Part shown: piece by piece, positions 8,051-18,100 of the stretch
Position numbering within the stretch: position 1 is the stretch's first letter
Layout: each line of letters opens with the position of its first letter
Assembly (NCBI GenBank): GCA_900546625.1
Contig: URDU01000032.1
Coordinates: 1-34,550, forward strand
DNA from: an uncultured Lachnobacterium sp.
GTDB lineage: Bacteria; Bacillota; Clostridia; Lachnospirales; Lachnospiraceae
Length of the DNA: 34,550 bases
Reading direction: 5' to 3'
The notes under the pieces: generated by a model
The model's database searches: none
What the model was told of the DNA's origin: nothing
Seen by the model: only the letters and a program-made list of their open reading frames with translations
Made by a program: the position numbers and the translations under genes

Positions 8051-9102
8051 GAATAATTCTCCAAAAATTTGATTAGTGTATGCATCTGCTCATCGGTTCC
8101 TATAGATATGCGCAGATAGTCGTTGATCCGCTCAGGTGAGCTGAAATGTCTGACAAATATATTGTCTGCCTTAAGGTCCTCGAAGAGCTTTGTTGCAGAA
8201 ACATTTGCAGGCTTTGCAAATATAAAGTTGCTCTTTGAGTCACAGAATGTAAAGCCAAGCCTCTTAAGCTCTGTCTTTGTCCACTCACGTGTCTTTATGA
8301 CCTTTGCTGTGGTCTCTTCAAAGTATGCTCTGTCTTTTATCGCTGCTGTAGCTGTTTCAATTGTGATTCTGTCCATGGTATATGAATTGAACGAATATTT
8401 CACATCATTCAGATACTTGATGAGCACCGGGCTTGCCATGGCAAAACCAACTCTTGAGCCTGCCAGAGAGCGTGATTTTGAGAATGTCTGTACCACAATG
8501 ACATTATCATATTTGTCAATGAGCGGCAGCGCACTCTCACCGCCAAAATCCACATATGCCTCATCTACCACTACAATTACATCCTGATTATGCTTTATTA
8601 TATCCTCTATCTCATCAAGAGGCATGAGCTTTCCTGTCGGAGCATTAGGGTTTGGAAATACTACTCCGCCGTTTTCCTTATAATAATCTGACGGCACTAT
8701 TGAAAAATCATCAGACAGTGGAAGCTGCTCATAAGGGATTCGAAGCATATCTGCCCAGACATCATAAAATGAATACGTAATATCAGGAAACAGTATCGGC
8801 TTTTTTGAATTGAAAAAAGTCATGAAAATCATGGCAAGTACATCATCAGAGCCAACTCCGACAAACACCTTCGAGCTGTCGAGCTTATAAAAATCCGCGA
8901 TTGCATTTACCAGCTTATCAACCCTTGGGTCAGGATACAGTCTTAAATCATCTGTATTGAAATTACTTAAAACCTCCTTCACTCCCGGCGCTGGCGGATA
9001 TGGATTCTCATTTGTATTTAACTTAATAACACAGGTATTCTTTGGCTGTTCTCCCGGTGTATAAGGCACAACCCTTCGAATGTTGTTTTCCCAGTCTCTC
9101 AT
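8044..9102 (-). CDS. hisC: Histidinol-phosphate aminotransferase
   Basis: A 352-residue class II fold-type I PLP aminotransferase. The Schiff-base lysine is K209 in TFSKSRSLAGSRVGFA. The N-terminal LNTNENPYPP and the PNPNAPTG and DEAYVDF motifs are typical of HisC. It converts imidazole-acetol phosphate to histidinol phosphate, and many HisC enzymes also act on aromatic amino acid precursors. The gene is outside any his operon here, so an aromatic or broad role is possible. GGAGG precedes the ATG. Confidence 0.9.
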   Translation of the reverse strand: MRDWENNIRRVVPYTPGEQPKNTCVIKLNTNENPYPPAPGVKEVLSNFNTDDLRLYPDPRVDKLVNAIADFYKLDSSKVFVGVGSDDVLAMIFMTFFNSKKPILFPDITYSFYDVWADMLRIPYEQLPLSDDFSIVPSDYYKENGGVVFPNPNAPTGKLMPLDEIEDIIKHNQDVIVVVDEAYVDFGGESALPLIDKYDNVIVVQTFSKSRSLAGSRVGFAMASPVLIKYLNDVKYSFNSYTMDRITIETATAAIKDRAYFEETTAKVIKTREWTKTELKRLGFTFCDSKSNFIFAKPANVSATKLFEDLKADNIFVRHFSSPERINDYLRISIGTDEQMHTLIKFLENYSC

Positions 9103-9348
9103 TCTTTTCCTCCAAATTTAATTATATGTCAGCCAATACATATTTATTGATTATTCAAATTTCTTCTTAAAAAACAAGATATCAAACATAAAATCAGCGT
9201 TTTTATTCTCTTTAAAATATGTACCCAAAAAAATGCCAACAAATTAACTTTACCTCATTTACTTATGTTTGTAAAGGTTGTATATTACACTTAATTACTA
9301 TTTTTATATATGTTTTTATCTATTTTTAATCAAGGGGGATTATAAATA

Positions 9349-10716
9349 ATGTCTAAAAATAATTCAAAGGATCTCACTGTAGGTTCTCCTACCGGGCTCA
9401 TTCTGGGCTTTTCTCTTCCGTTGCTTCTCGGAATGCTTTTTCAGCAGGTTTACAGCCTTATGGATACTATAATCGTTGGCCGTTTTCTAAGTGTTTCGGC
9501 CTTAGCCGCAGTCGGCTCTACCGGAAGCATCTGCTTTCTCATCATCGGCTTCTGTCAGGGTGTGTGTGCCGGCTTTTCGCTTCCAATAGCACAGCGCTTT
9601 GGTGCCAAGGATGAAAAAGGACTTAAAAAATATGTTGGAAATGCAGGTGTTGTCTCTGTAATCATCGCGATAATCATGACGGCACTCACTGTGCTTCTCT
9701 GCGGTCACATTCTGACCTGGATGAATACGCCAAGCGACATTTACGATCTTGCCTACCAGTATCTGATTGTCATATTTGCAGGCATTCCTGCCACAATACT
9801 GTACAATCTGCTGTCAGGATATCTGAGGTCTCTCGGCAACTCGGTCATACCTGTTATTTTCCTTATAATCGCGGCTGTTCTAAATATCGGTCTTGATTTA
9901 CTTTTCATTCTGGTATTTAATATGGGAGTGTTTGGAGCAGCATTTGCAACCGTACTGTCACAGGGTATATCAGGAGTGCTGTGCATCATCTACATAGCAA
10001 AAAAGGTGCCTCTGTTACATGTAAGCAGAGATGATTTGGAGCTTGACTCTTCATATGTCAGAAATCTGATGGTCATGGGACTTCCTATGGGCTTTCAGTA
10101 TTCGATAACCGCTATAGGCAGCGTCATACTGCAGACTGCCGTAAATGGCTTAGGCTCCATCGCAGTTGCCTCAATGACCGCTGCAAGCCGTCTGTCAATG
10201 TTTATGATGTGTCCATTTGACGCACTCGGCTCCACAATGGCCACCTACAGTGGACAAAATGTCGGCGCAGCCAAATTCGAACGTGTAAAGAAAGGGCTTA
10301 TTTCAGCCTCAGTTATAGGATCTATCTATTCGGTTTTGATTTTTGTGGCACTGCTATTTATAGCCAACTATCTGATTTACCTGTTTGTATCGCCAAGCGA
10401 AACAGAGGTCGTATTGCAGGCTCATCAGTTTCTGCTGACAAATGCATTTTTCTACATCCCGCTCGTTCTGGTAAACACAGTACGTTTCACCATACAGGGC
10501 ATGGGCTTTTCCGGCTTTGCGATGTTTGCAGGAGTAGCAGAAATGATTGCGCGTTCACTCATCGGACTTGTATTTGTACCGATATTCGGCTTTTCTGCCG
10601 CCTGCTTTGCAAGCCCACTCGCATGGATATTCGCAGATGCCTTCCTCGTACCTGCATTCATCCACTGCCTGCACAAATTGCAGAAAACTAAGTCCAATCA
10701 AGTTACAAATCTTTAG
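9349..10716 (+). CDS. MATE-family efflux transporter
   Basis: A 455-residue cation-coupled multidrug/metabolite exporter with about 12 membrane helices. The N-terminal LGFSLPLLLGMLFQQVYSLMDTIIVGRFL segment and the duplicated half near 235-330 (MGLPMGFQYSITAIGSVILQ) are characteristic of the DinF/NorM-like MATE group in Clostridia. AAGGGGGA lies before the ATG. It is divergent from hisC across 246 bp. The substrate cannot be told from sequence. Confidence 0.9.
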   Translation: MSKNNSKDLTVGSPTGLILGFSLPLLLGMLFQQVYSLMDTIIVGRFLSVSALAAVGSTGSICFLIIGFCQGVCAGFSLPIAQRFGAKDEKGLKKYVGNAGVVSVIIAIIMTALTVLLCGHILTWMNTPSDIYDLAYQYLIVIFAGIPATILYNLLSGYLRSLGNSVIPVIFLIIAAVLNIGLDLLFILVFNMGVFGAAFATVLSQGISGVLCIIYIAKKVPLLHVSRDDLELDSSYVRNLMVMGLPMGFQYSITAIGSVILQTAVNGLGSIAVASMTAASRLSMFMMCPFDALGSTMATYSGQNVGAAKFERVKKGLISASVIGSIYSVLIFVALLFIANYLIYLFVSPSETEVVLQAHQFLLTNAFFYIPLVLVNTVRFTIQGMGFSGFAMFAGVAEMIARSLIGLVFVPIFGFSAACFASPLAWIFADAFLVPAFIHCLHKLQKTKSNQVTNL

Positions 10717-10755
10717 TAAAAAAGTCATTAACAATAAATCAATTTCACAGCCTAA

Positions 10756-10993
10756 GGAAAGCACCGGCGAACCATACTATATATTGAACTTTACGAAGCA
10801 GCTTAGAAGCAGTTAGAATTATGTCAACATACAACAATGCCCCAGCATGGACGCTGGGGCAAGGCGTTATGTGCCATGGACGGCACATAAAAGCCGGTTG
10901 TGTCATGGTCTAAACACCCTAAATCATAATTCTTACTGCTTCTTAGTTGCGTAGTACTTGCGAAATATATAGTATGGTTCGCCGGTGCTTTCC
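10756..10993. repeat. Long-inverted-repeat element with two nested hairpins (MITE-like or structured RNA)
   Basis: A 238-bp element lies between convergent genes. Its left arm (10756-10823) and right arm (10925-10993) are inverted copies. The outer 30 bp, beginning GGAAAGCACCGGCGAACC, are identical; the inner part is imperfect and ends in the shared GAATTATG. The 101-bp centre holds two 9-bp hairpins. TGCCCCAGC/GCTGGGGCA spans 10838-10861 and TTATGTGCC/GGCACATAA spans 10867-10890. Both have the same six-base loop ATGGAC. There is no coding capacity and no obvious target duplication. The structure is seen directly; its nature (non-autonomous mobile element, structured RNA, or both) is inferred. 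Confidence 0.8.
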
Positions 10994-11010
10994 GTGATAT
11001 AAAAAATATA

Positions 11011-12546
11011 TTATAAGTTTACTGCATCTATAAATCTTTGGAACGCTGCACGTCCCTCATCAGTGCACTTGTACACTCCTGCACACTCAAGCACTTCTTT
11101 AAATACAAGTCCAATCTCCTCATTGATAATACCATCAATATTAGACTCATCAATCTTGTCATACTTAGACATAAACTTAAGAGCCCAGTCAGCATGTGAT
11201 GCAAGAGTCTCAGTCGAATGCAGATCCTTTCCTGTAAGGATTGCCTCCTTAAGCTCTACCATCTCACCCTTTAATCTGGCCGGGAGCACTGCAAGTCCCA
11301 TTACCTCTATAAGTCCGATATTTTCCTTCTTGATGTGATGAAGGTGGGCATGCGGATGATACACACCAAGCGGATGCTCCTCTGTGGTGATATTGTTTCT
11401 GAGCACAAGATCAAGCTCATAGTCTCCGTCACGACGTCTTGCTATAGGTGTGATAGTATTGTGTGGCTCTCCGTCTGTCTCTGCAAAAATAAATGCTTCC
11501 TCGTCTGTGTAGCCTCTCCATGCAAGAAGAATTTTGTCTGCAAGGTCAATAAGCTTATCCTTGTCTGCTGACTTGATTCTGATAACAGACATAGGCCATT
11601 TTACGATACCTGCCTCTACATCCTCGTAGCCCTTGAATGTGATTTTTTTCTCAATCGGAGCTTTTGCCATAGCGAAGGTATAGTGTCCACCCTGGAAATG
11701 GTCATGACTAAGGATAGAGCCTCCAACGATTGGCAGGTCAGCATTTGAGCCTACAAAATAATGTGGAAACTGTGTCACAAAATCAAGCAGCTTTCCAAAT
11801 GTGGCACGCTCGATTTTCATCGGTGTATGCTTTGAATTGAACACGATACAGTGCTCATTGTAGTATACATATGGTGAGTACTGGAAAAACCACTTGCTGT
11901 TATTTATTGTAACAGGAATGATTCTGTGGTTTTCTCTTGCAGGATGGTTTACACGGCCTGCATAGCCCTCATTTTCCTTACAGAGCTGGCACTTTGGATA
12001 TGCGCTCTGCTTTGCATTTTTAGCGGCAGCAATTGCCTTTGGATCCTTCTCAGGCTTTGAGAGATTGATTGTCACATCAAGTGTGCCATACTCTGTGTCT
12101 GTGGTCCATTTCATATCCTTTTTGATACGCTGTCTTCTGATATAATTGCTGTCACAGCTTAGTTTGTAAAAATAATCTGTTGCCGCAAGTGAAGACTCAT
12201 TGTCGTATAAATCCTTAAAGCGGGCTCTGATCACGCTTGGTGCATTTACAAGGCAGCCCATCAGCTTTGTATCAAAAAGATCCTTGTATACAATGCTGTT
12301 TTCCTTCATGATGCCATTGTCGTATGCGTATGTCATCATATCCTCGAGTATACCCTCAAGCTTCTCCTCTGCCTCTTCCTGTGTCCATGCAGGCTGTGCC
12401 GCTGCCTTCTCAAAGGTCTCATCCTCGATATCGTCCACTCCGAGTACCTCGAGAAGTCTGTTTACTGTATATACCTCATCAGCAGGGTCAACAAGTCCTG
12501 TTGTAAGACCATATTTTACTAATTCTAATATTCTCTCCTGAATCAT
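11011..12546 (-). CDS. galT: UDP-glucose--hexose-1-phosphate uridylyltransferase, class II GalT
   Basis: A 511-residue Firmicutes-type (class II) galactose-1-phosphate uridylyltransferase of the Leloir pathway. It exchanges UMP between UDP-glucose and galactose-1-phosphate. Recognisable segments are SNADLPIVGGSILSHDHFQGG and the later GVYHPHAHLHHIKKENIGLIEVMG with clustered histidines. The class II form is about 500 residues, as here, versus about 350 for the E. coli type. An ATG at 12564 exists, but AAGGAG lies seven bases before the ATG at 12546. It follows galK by 67 nt with no terminator between, so they form one operon. Confidence 0.93.
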   Translation of the reverse strand: MIQERILELVKYGLTTGLVDPADEVYTVNRLLEVLGVDDIEDETFEKAAAQPAWTQEEAEEKLEGILEDMMTYAYDNGIMKENSIVYKDLFDTKLMGCLVNAPSVIRARFKDLYDNESSLAATDYFYKLSCDSNYIRRQRIKKDMKWTTDTEYGTLDVTINLSKPEKDPKAIAAAKNAKQSAYPKCQLCKENEGYAGRVNHPARENHRIIPVTINNSKWFFQYSPYVYYNEHCIVFNSKHTPMKIERATFGKLLDFVTQFPHYFVGSNADLPIVGGSILSHDHFQGGHYTFAMAKAPIEKKITFKGYEDVEAGIVKWPMSVIRIKSADKDKLIDLADKILLAWRGYTDEEAFIFAETDGEPHNTITPIARRRDGDYELDLVLRNNITTEEHPLGVYHPHAHLHHIKKENIGLIEVMGLAVLPARLKGEMVELKEAILTGKDLHSTETLASHADWALKFMSKYDKIDESNIDGIINEEIGLVFKEVLECAGVYKCTDEGRAAFQRFIDAVNL

Positions 12547-12613
12547 GTCGTGCTCCTTAATCATTGTCTGTAAAAACCTATTTATCCGTTACTGTTATTT
12601 TTTATTGCAAATT

Positions 12614-13783
12614 TTATGCCAGACGGCTAGGTCCGTCTCCGATTGAAACAACATAAAACTCAGGTGTCTTTCCAACCTTCTCTTCATAGGCCTTTGTCAG
12701 GTTTGCCTTAAACTCATCAACAGCCTCGTCCTTTACTATGCTGACAGTACAGCCGCCAAAGCCGCCGCCTGTGATTCGTGAGCCGATAACACCCGGAATC
12801 TTCCATGCCTCATCAACAAGTACGTCAACCTCAGGGCAGGATGTCTCATAATCATCACGAAGTGATACATGTGAGGCGTTCATAAGCTTTCCAAAGGTCT
12901 CAATATCATTTTCCTTCAGTGCCTTAACAGCCTTGATGGTACGCTGGTTCTCGTAAACCGCATGCTTGCCTCTCTTGCGTGCAACCTCATCCTTAATCGC
13001 ATCCTTATGAGCCTCAAACTCCTCATCTGTCAGGTCTCCGAGAGTCTTGATGTCACATACTGTCTGTAAATCCTTAAGTGCCTGTGCACTCTCATTTCTT
13101 CTGTCATTGTAAGCACTTGTTACAAGGCTGTGCTTAACCATGCTGTTTGTAACCACGATCTTTGCACCGTCTAAAACGATTGGCGCATACTCGAAATCAA
13201 GAGTATTGCAGTCAAGGAAAATTGCATTATCCTTTTTGCCCATTGCAGATGCAAACTGATCCATGATACCACAGTTACAGCCATTGTAGTTGTTCTCTGA
13301 ATACTGACCGATAAGTGCCAGATCCTGATTTGTTACGTCAAAGCCGTAAATATCCTTTAACATGTATCCTGTAACTACCTCAAGAGATGCTGATGATGAA
13401 AGTCCTGAGCCGTTTGGAATATTTCCGAACAAAACAATATCAAGACCGCTTTCAAGCTTCATTCCGCGTCCCTCAAAGGCCCACATAACACCCATCGGAT
13501 AGTTTGTCCAAAGTCCGTTTGGATCAGGTGTAAACTCATCAAGTGATGACTCAACTACACCCAGATTGTCAAAATTCATAGAGTAGAAGCGAAGCTTCCT
13601 GTCGTTGCGCTTTCTCGCTGCCATATATGTACCGATAGTCAGTGCACATGGGAACACATGTCCTCCATTGTAGTCAGTGTGCTCACCGATCAGATTTACA
13701 CGTCCCGGAGCAAAATATACTCTGATATCCCCATCTGCTCCAAAAAGCTCCTTGAATTTGTCTAATACGTTCTGCTGTATCAT
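12614..13783 (-). CDS. galK: Galactokinase
   Basis: A 389-residue GHMP kinase that phosphorylates galactose to galactose-1-phosphate. The galactokinase signature GRVNLIGEHTDYNGG is at residues 27-41. The ATP loop is GSGLSSSASLEV near 122-133, and the C-terminal GGGFGGCTVSIV completes the active site. AAAGGAGAAG precedes the ATG. It is the first gene of galK-galT and has its own promoter at 13858-13885. It therefore uses the galactose released by the upstream galactanase and beta-galactosidase. Confidence 0.95.
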   Translation of the reverse strand: MIQQNVLDKFKELFGADGDIRVYFAPGRVNLIGEHTDYNGGHVFPCALTIGTYMAARKRNDRKLRFYSMNFDNLGVVESSLDEFTPDPNGLWTNYPMGVMWAFEGRGMKLESGLDIVLFGNIPNGSGLSSSASLEVVTGYMLKDIYGFDVTNQDLALIGQYSENNYNGCNCGIMDQFASAMGKKDNAIFLDCNTLDFEYAPIVLDGAKIVVTNSMVKHSLVTSAYNDRRNESAQALKDLQTVCDIKTLGDLTDEEFEAHKDAIKDEVARKRGKHAVYENQRTIKAVKALKENDIETFGKLMNASHVSLRDDYETSCPEVDVLVDEAWKIPGVIGSRITGGGFGGCTVSIVKDEAVDEFKANLTKAYEEKVGKTPEFYVVSIGDGPSRLA

Positions 13784-13857
13784 TTTTTCTTCTCCTTTGC
13801 TGATTGTATTTGCGTTAAATTGATAGTTAAAATAATTCGTTTTTTCTTTATAACTCT

Positions 13858-13885
13858 ATTATAACTGCACATTTTTACATTGCAA
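13858..13885 (-). promoter_or_regulatory. galK-galT promoter
   Basis: On the minus strand there is TTGCAA (13880-13885), a 16-bp spacer and TATAAT (13858-13863), in the 162-bp gap between the galactanase gene and galK. Galactose metabolism can thus be expressed apart from the galactan genes. Confidence 0.6.
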
Positions 13886-13945
13886 TACATCCGACTGAAA
13901 ATGCAACATAACAAATCAAATCATGCAACAAAATTACATATGTTA

Positions 13946-15055
13946 TTATTTTTTAAAGCTCTTAATAACATCAAGTGCCGGCAGCACATTTCCATCATAG
14001 TCAAAGAGTGCCTGGTTTGCCCACTCATTGCCGCATGGTCCCGGATCGTTCATATACTTTAGCGAAGCAGGTGTTGCCCAGCCTGAGCCCGGTACAGGAA
14101 TCCACGCAGGCTCCCACCAGAAAAATCCTTTTCCGTGGTCATCCACCACATTTGCCACTCTGTTTAAGAAATCCTTTGTAAAGTCAGCCTGTCCCTCAAT
14201 AGTCATAGGATAATCTATCTTCTCAACAAGCTCCGGTTTTGTCGCATAACCCTTACGCTCAGAATCAGCAAGCTTCTCGTACTCCTGATAGCTGTCCATT
14301 GTAAAGCCCATGGATACCTCAGCGATGATAAGGTCCTTATTGAAACGCTTTGCAATATCGTTCATATTGAACTCAAGCTGATCGAGAGAGCCGTGCCAGA
14401 AAGGATAGTATGACAATCCGATATACTCAAACTCCTCTCCTCTTTCGATGAAGTTTGTAAACCATCTGACATAAAGCTCATTATTTCCACCATTATCAAG
14501 GTGAATCATAATCGGAATATCAGCATTTACCTTGCGGCAGGCACGTATTCCGGCATTCACAAATTTAGCTATATTATCGTAGTTTGGCACCTTTCCCTCA
14601 GGCCATAAAAGTCCGTTTGAGAGTTCATTGCCTACCTGAATCATTGTAACATTTACACCTGCCTCAATAATCTTTGTCAGATTTTCAAGTGTAAAATCAT
14701 ATACAGCCTGCTCCAGCTCGTCCACACCAAAATCCTTCCAGGCCTTTGGCTTAATCTGCTTTCCTGGATCTGCCCAGAAATCACTGTAATGGAAATTCAA
14801 AAGCACTCCAAAGCCTGCATCTGTAACCTTTTTTCCGATAGCGATAGTCTCAGCCATGTCATTGTTACCCGCACCGTAAGGCTCACCATCCTCTGATTTT
14901 GGGTCATTCCACAGACGAATGCGGATTGTATCGACATCATGCTCCTTCATGATGTCAAGAATGTCCTTCTCTTTTCCATCCTCGTAGTATTTTGCTCCGC
15001 AGCGTTCCAGCTCGAGCAAGGTCGATAAATCCATACCCTTAATAAATTTTGACAT
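13946..15055 (-). CDS. Endo-beta-1,4-galactanase, GH53, cytoplasmic
   Basis: A 369-residue glycoside hydrolase family 53 enzyme cutting beta-1,4-galactan. The (beta/alpha)8 barrel starts at once (MSKFIKGMDLSTLLELE). The acid/base is E144 in QVGNELSNG and the nucleophile is E246 in IIAEVSMGFT. Other family segments are IRIRLWNDP and GFGVLLNFHYSDFWADPGKQ. There is no signal peptide or cell-wall domain, unlike secreted GanB-type enzymes, so it probably trims imported galactooligosaccharides in the cytoplasm. AAGGAGG precedes the ATG. It lies 122 nt after the beta-galactosidase gene in the same direction, with a hairpin between. Confidence 0.93.
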   Translation of the reverse strand: MSKFIKGMDLSTLLELERCGAKYYEDGKEKDILDIMKEHDVDTIRIRLWNDPKSEDGEPYGAGNNDMAETIAIGKKVTDAGFGVLLNFHYSDFWADPGKQIKPKAWKDFGVDELEQAVYDFTLENLTKIIEAGVNVTMIQVGNELSNGLLWPEGKVPNYDNIAKFVNAGIRACRKVNADIPIMIHLDNGGNNELYVRWFTNFIERGEEFEYIGLSYYPFWHGSLDQLEFNMNDIAKRFNKDLIIAEVSMGFTMDSYQEYEKLADSERKGYATKPELVEKIDYPMTIEGQADFTKDFLNRVANVVDDHGKGFFWWEPAWIPVPGSGWATPASLKYMNDPGPCGNEWANQALFDYDGNVLPALDVIKSFKK

Positions 15056-15109
15056 TTTAATCCTCCTTAATTCTTATATCATTTATTCTTATATCATTTA
15101 TTAACACCA

Positions 15110-15142
15110 TGAGAGCAGTTCCATTAGTAGTCTCTGCTCTCA
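15110..15142 (-). other. Intercistronic hairpin between lacZ and GH53, beside a tandem repeat
   Basis: A perfect 9-bp stem, TGAGAGCAG/CTGCTCTCA, has a 15-nt loop. No T-tract follows on the minus strand, so it is more likely an RNA-processing or stability element than a full terminator. Beside it, near 15071-15100, the 15-mer TTCTTATATCATTTA occurs twice in tandem. Confidence 0.5.
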
Positions 15143-15177
15143 AAATGCGTAATAATATTCCTTACAACCTTAAAATT

Positions 15178-18100
15178 CTAGATTCCTCTGAAGCAGAATG
15201 TGAATTCCATTTTTTCTGAGGCATCAAGCAGGTACTCCGGATGAGTATGTGAGCCCCAGCTGTCGTCTCCGCCTACACCCATCTGCTTCTTTGCCACACG
15301 TACAACAGTATAGTGTACAGGTGGAAGCTCAAAGTGATGCGCAGCATTTTCCAGCTCATGCGGTGTATATGGCAGTGCTGAGAACGAGAGCTCATCACCA
15401 AAGAACAGCATGCCTCTGCCCTTCTTGTCCATCACTCTTGCATATCTTACCCTGCACTTGTTGCCGCTCTCCTGCGGAACGAGGTACTCTGCAATATTGT
15501 CTGCCACTTTATTCTCGTATACACCATACTTCCCGCCGTGCAGTCTGTCCTCGTATGTCTCCTGTGGTCCGAGTCCGTACCATTTCACTGTATCATAGTC
15601 GGCATCCAGCTTGAACATCATGCCAAACTCAGGCATATCGCCAAGCTCCTTAACCGGATCATATGACAGCGTTGTCTCGATGGTTCCATCTCCAAACACT
15701 CTGTATGTCACCTCGCATGAGCTCTGCGGTGTGGTAGGCATAAAATAAGTGTATGTGATGGCAATATTGTTGTCATTTTTTTCAACTCTCGGTGAGGTAT
15801 CTGCAAAACGCTGGTTTTCTCTGGTGGTCACATACATGCTGGCAATCTTCCACTGTGCATAGCGCTGTGGCATCATATTGCCGGAATCATTGTTGGTAGG
15901 TGTTCTCCAGAAATTCGGCAGTGGGATAGTATTTGGAAGCATCTCGACGCCACCGTATACATATGAAACCATTCCCAGATTCATTCTTGAGAAAAGTGCC
16001 TTGAAGTTCTCACCTCTTACAAGGATATTTCCGTTTCCAACAACAAGCTCAACTGACTTGTCGCATGAATACTCACTTACAGGCTTCTTTATCATATGCT
16101 GTCCGAATGCAATCTCATATCCGGCCTTTTCCCAGATGGTGTTTTCCTTCAATACAAATGATACCACAATACAGTACTCTTTTTCCACATCTATCATGGA
16201 ATTTTTAAGAGTCACCGGCACCTCATAGCTTGCCCTCTCCATCGGTGGAACAGATACCTGAAGCTTTGTCCTGTATACCTCCTCACCGTCTGCAAGAAGA
16301 ATGGCAAAAGCATCAAAAACCGATGTATTTACAAAGAGATTTTTGTTCGTAACCGTAAAGATGTAGTCGCTGTCAAAATCAACCGAGATATTCTGATAAT
16401 TGAACTTCACCTCCTGCATCTTTGGAGAAGCCTCTCTCTCTCCACCGTAGCAGATGCCGTTTCCGCTGAAATCTCCATCAGTAGGCCTGTCACCGAAATC
16501 TCCACCATATGTGAGGAACCACTTGCCGTATCTGTCCTTTTTGTAGATTGACTGGTCGATATAATCCCAGATAAATCCCCCCTGATATCTAGGCTCGCGG
16601 TCTGAAAGCTCTGTGTATTTGTGCATAGCACCGCAGGAATTTCCCATGGCATGTGTATACTCGCAGCATATAAACGGCTTCTCAGGATGCTCTTCCAGGA
16701 ATTTTTCAATGCCTGCGACCGGAGTATACATCTGGCTTTCCATGTCGCTTGTGTCATTATAGCTTCTATCGTTAAATACTCCCTCATAATGCACCAGACG
16801 ATGCTTATCAAGCTGTCTGAAAAGCTGTGACATCTCATATATTGTCTTGCCGCCAAACGACTCATTGCCGCACGACCAGATAAGGATTGCCGGATGATTT
16901 TTATCTCTCTGATAGCATGAGTTGGCACGGTCGAGCATCATTTCTCTCCACTGTGGCTTGTCCTTTGGCACAACAAAATCAAGGTCCACATAGCCCTTAT
17001 TGTATGCCTCCCATGTGCCGTGACTCTCAAGATTGTTCTCAGCAATCATATAAATTCCATAAATATCGCAAAGCTCATAGAGCATGGAATCATCAGGATA
17101 GTGGCTTGTTCTTATCGCATTGATATTGTTCTTTTTCATTGTGACAATATCCTTTATCACCTCATCACGGTTTGGCACACGGCCTGTGACTGAGCTGAAC
17201 TCATGGCGGTTGACACCCTTAAATACTATACGCTTACCGTTTAGCTTCATGAGCCCGTCAACCATCTCAAAGCGTCTGAAGCCTGCCAGCTGGCTGATAA
17301 ACTCGGTCTCATTTCCATGTGAGTCCTTAACTATAATTTTAACCTCATACAGATTTGGCTTTTCAGCGCTCCATAACAGAGGATTTTTCACATTACATGA
17401 GCCCTCACAAAGCTCCTTGTCCCTAAGCTCTATATCAAACTCTTCCAGTAAAAGCTTTGCCCTGTCATATTTTTCCACAGACAAATCGCCCAGCTCGTAC
17501 AGCTTTACACTTGCAATGCCAGCGCCGTCTGCCTTTATTGACACGCTAAGTGCACCCTCGTCAAAGATATCATTAAGTGTAGGAACAACTGACAGATCCT
17601 CCACATGTGCACAAGGAACAGCATACAAAAATACATCTCTGAAAATGCCTGAAAATCTGTAAAAATCCTGATCCTCACACCAGCTGCTGGATGTCCATTT
17701 CCATACTCTTACCGCAAGCTTGTTCTCACCCTCAACAATATAATCCGTCAGTTCGAAATCAGATGGGTCAAAGGTATCCTCACTGTAGCCCACATAGTGT
17801 CCATTCAGCCAGAGTGCAAAGCCGCTCTCAACTCCCTGGAAGGAAATGCATACTCTCTTGTTCTTCATATTATCAGGAATTGTGAAATACTTCACATAGC
17901 TTGCAACCGGATTAAAAATCTCAGGTACCTCACCCGGCTTTATAGACTCATCAGCCTCCCACGGATATGTGGTATTCGTATAGATTGGCACATCATAGCC
18001 TTCCATCTGGATATGTGCAGGAACCCTGATCTCATCCCAGCTTTTGCAGTCATAATCAGCTGCCTCAAAGCCACAAGGAGCAAGCGACTGGTTCTTTGCA

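Noticed and set aside
10756..10993. CRISPR array or simple bidirectional terminator
   Set aside because: There are no direct repeats with spacers, and 68-nt arms with two inner hairpins go far beyond what a terminator needs.
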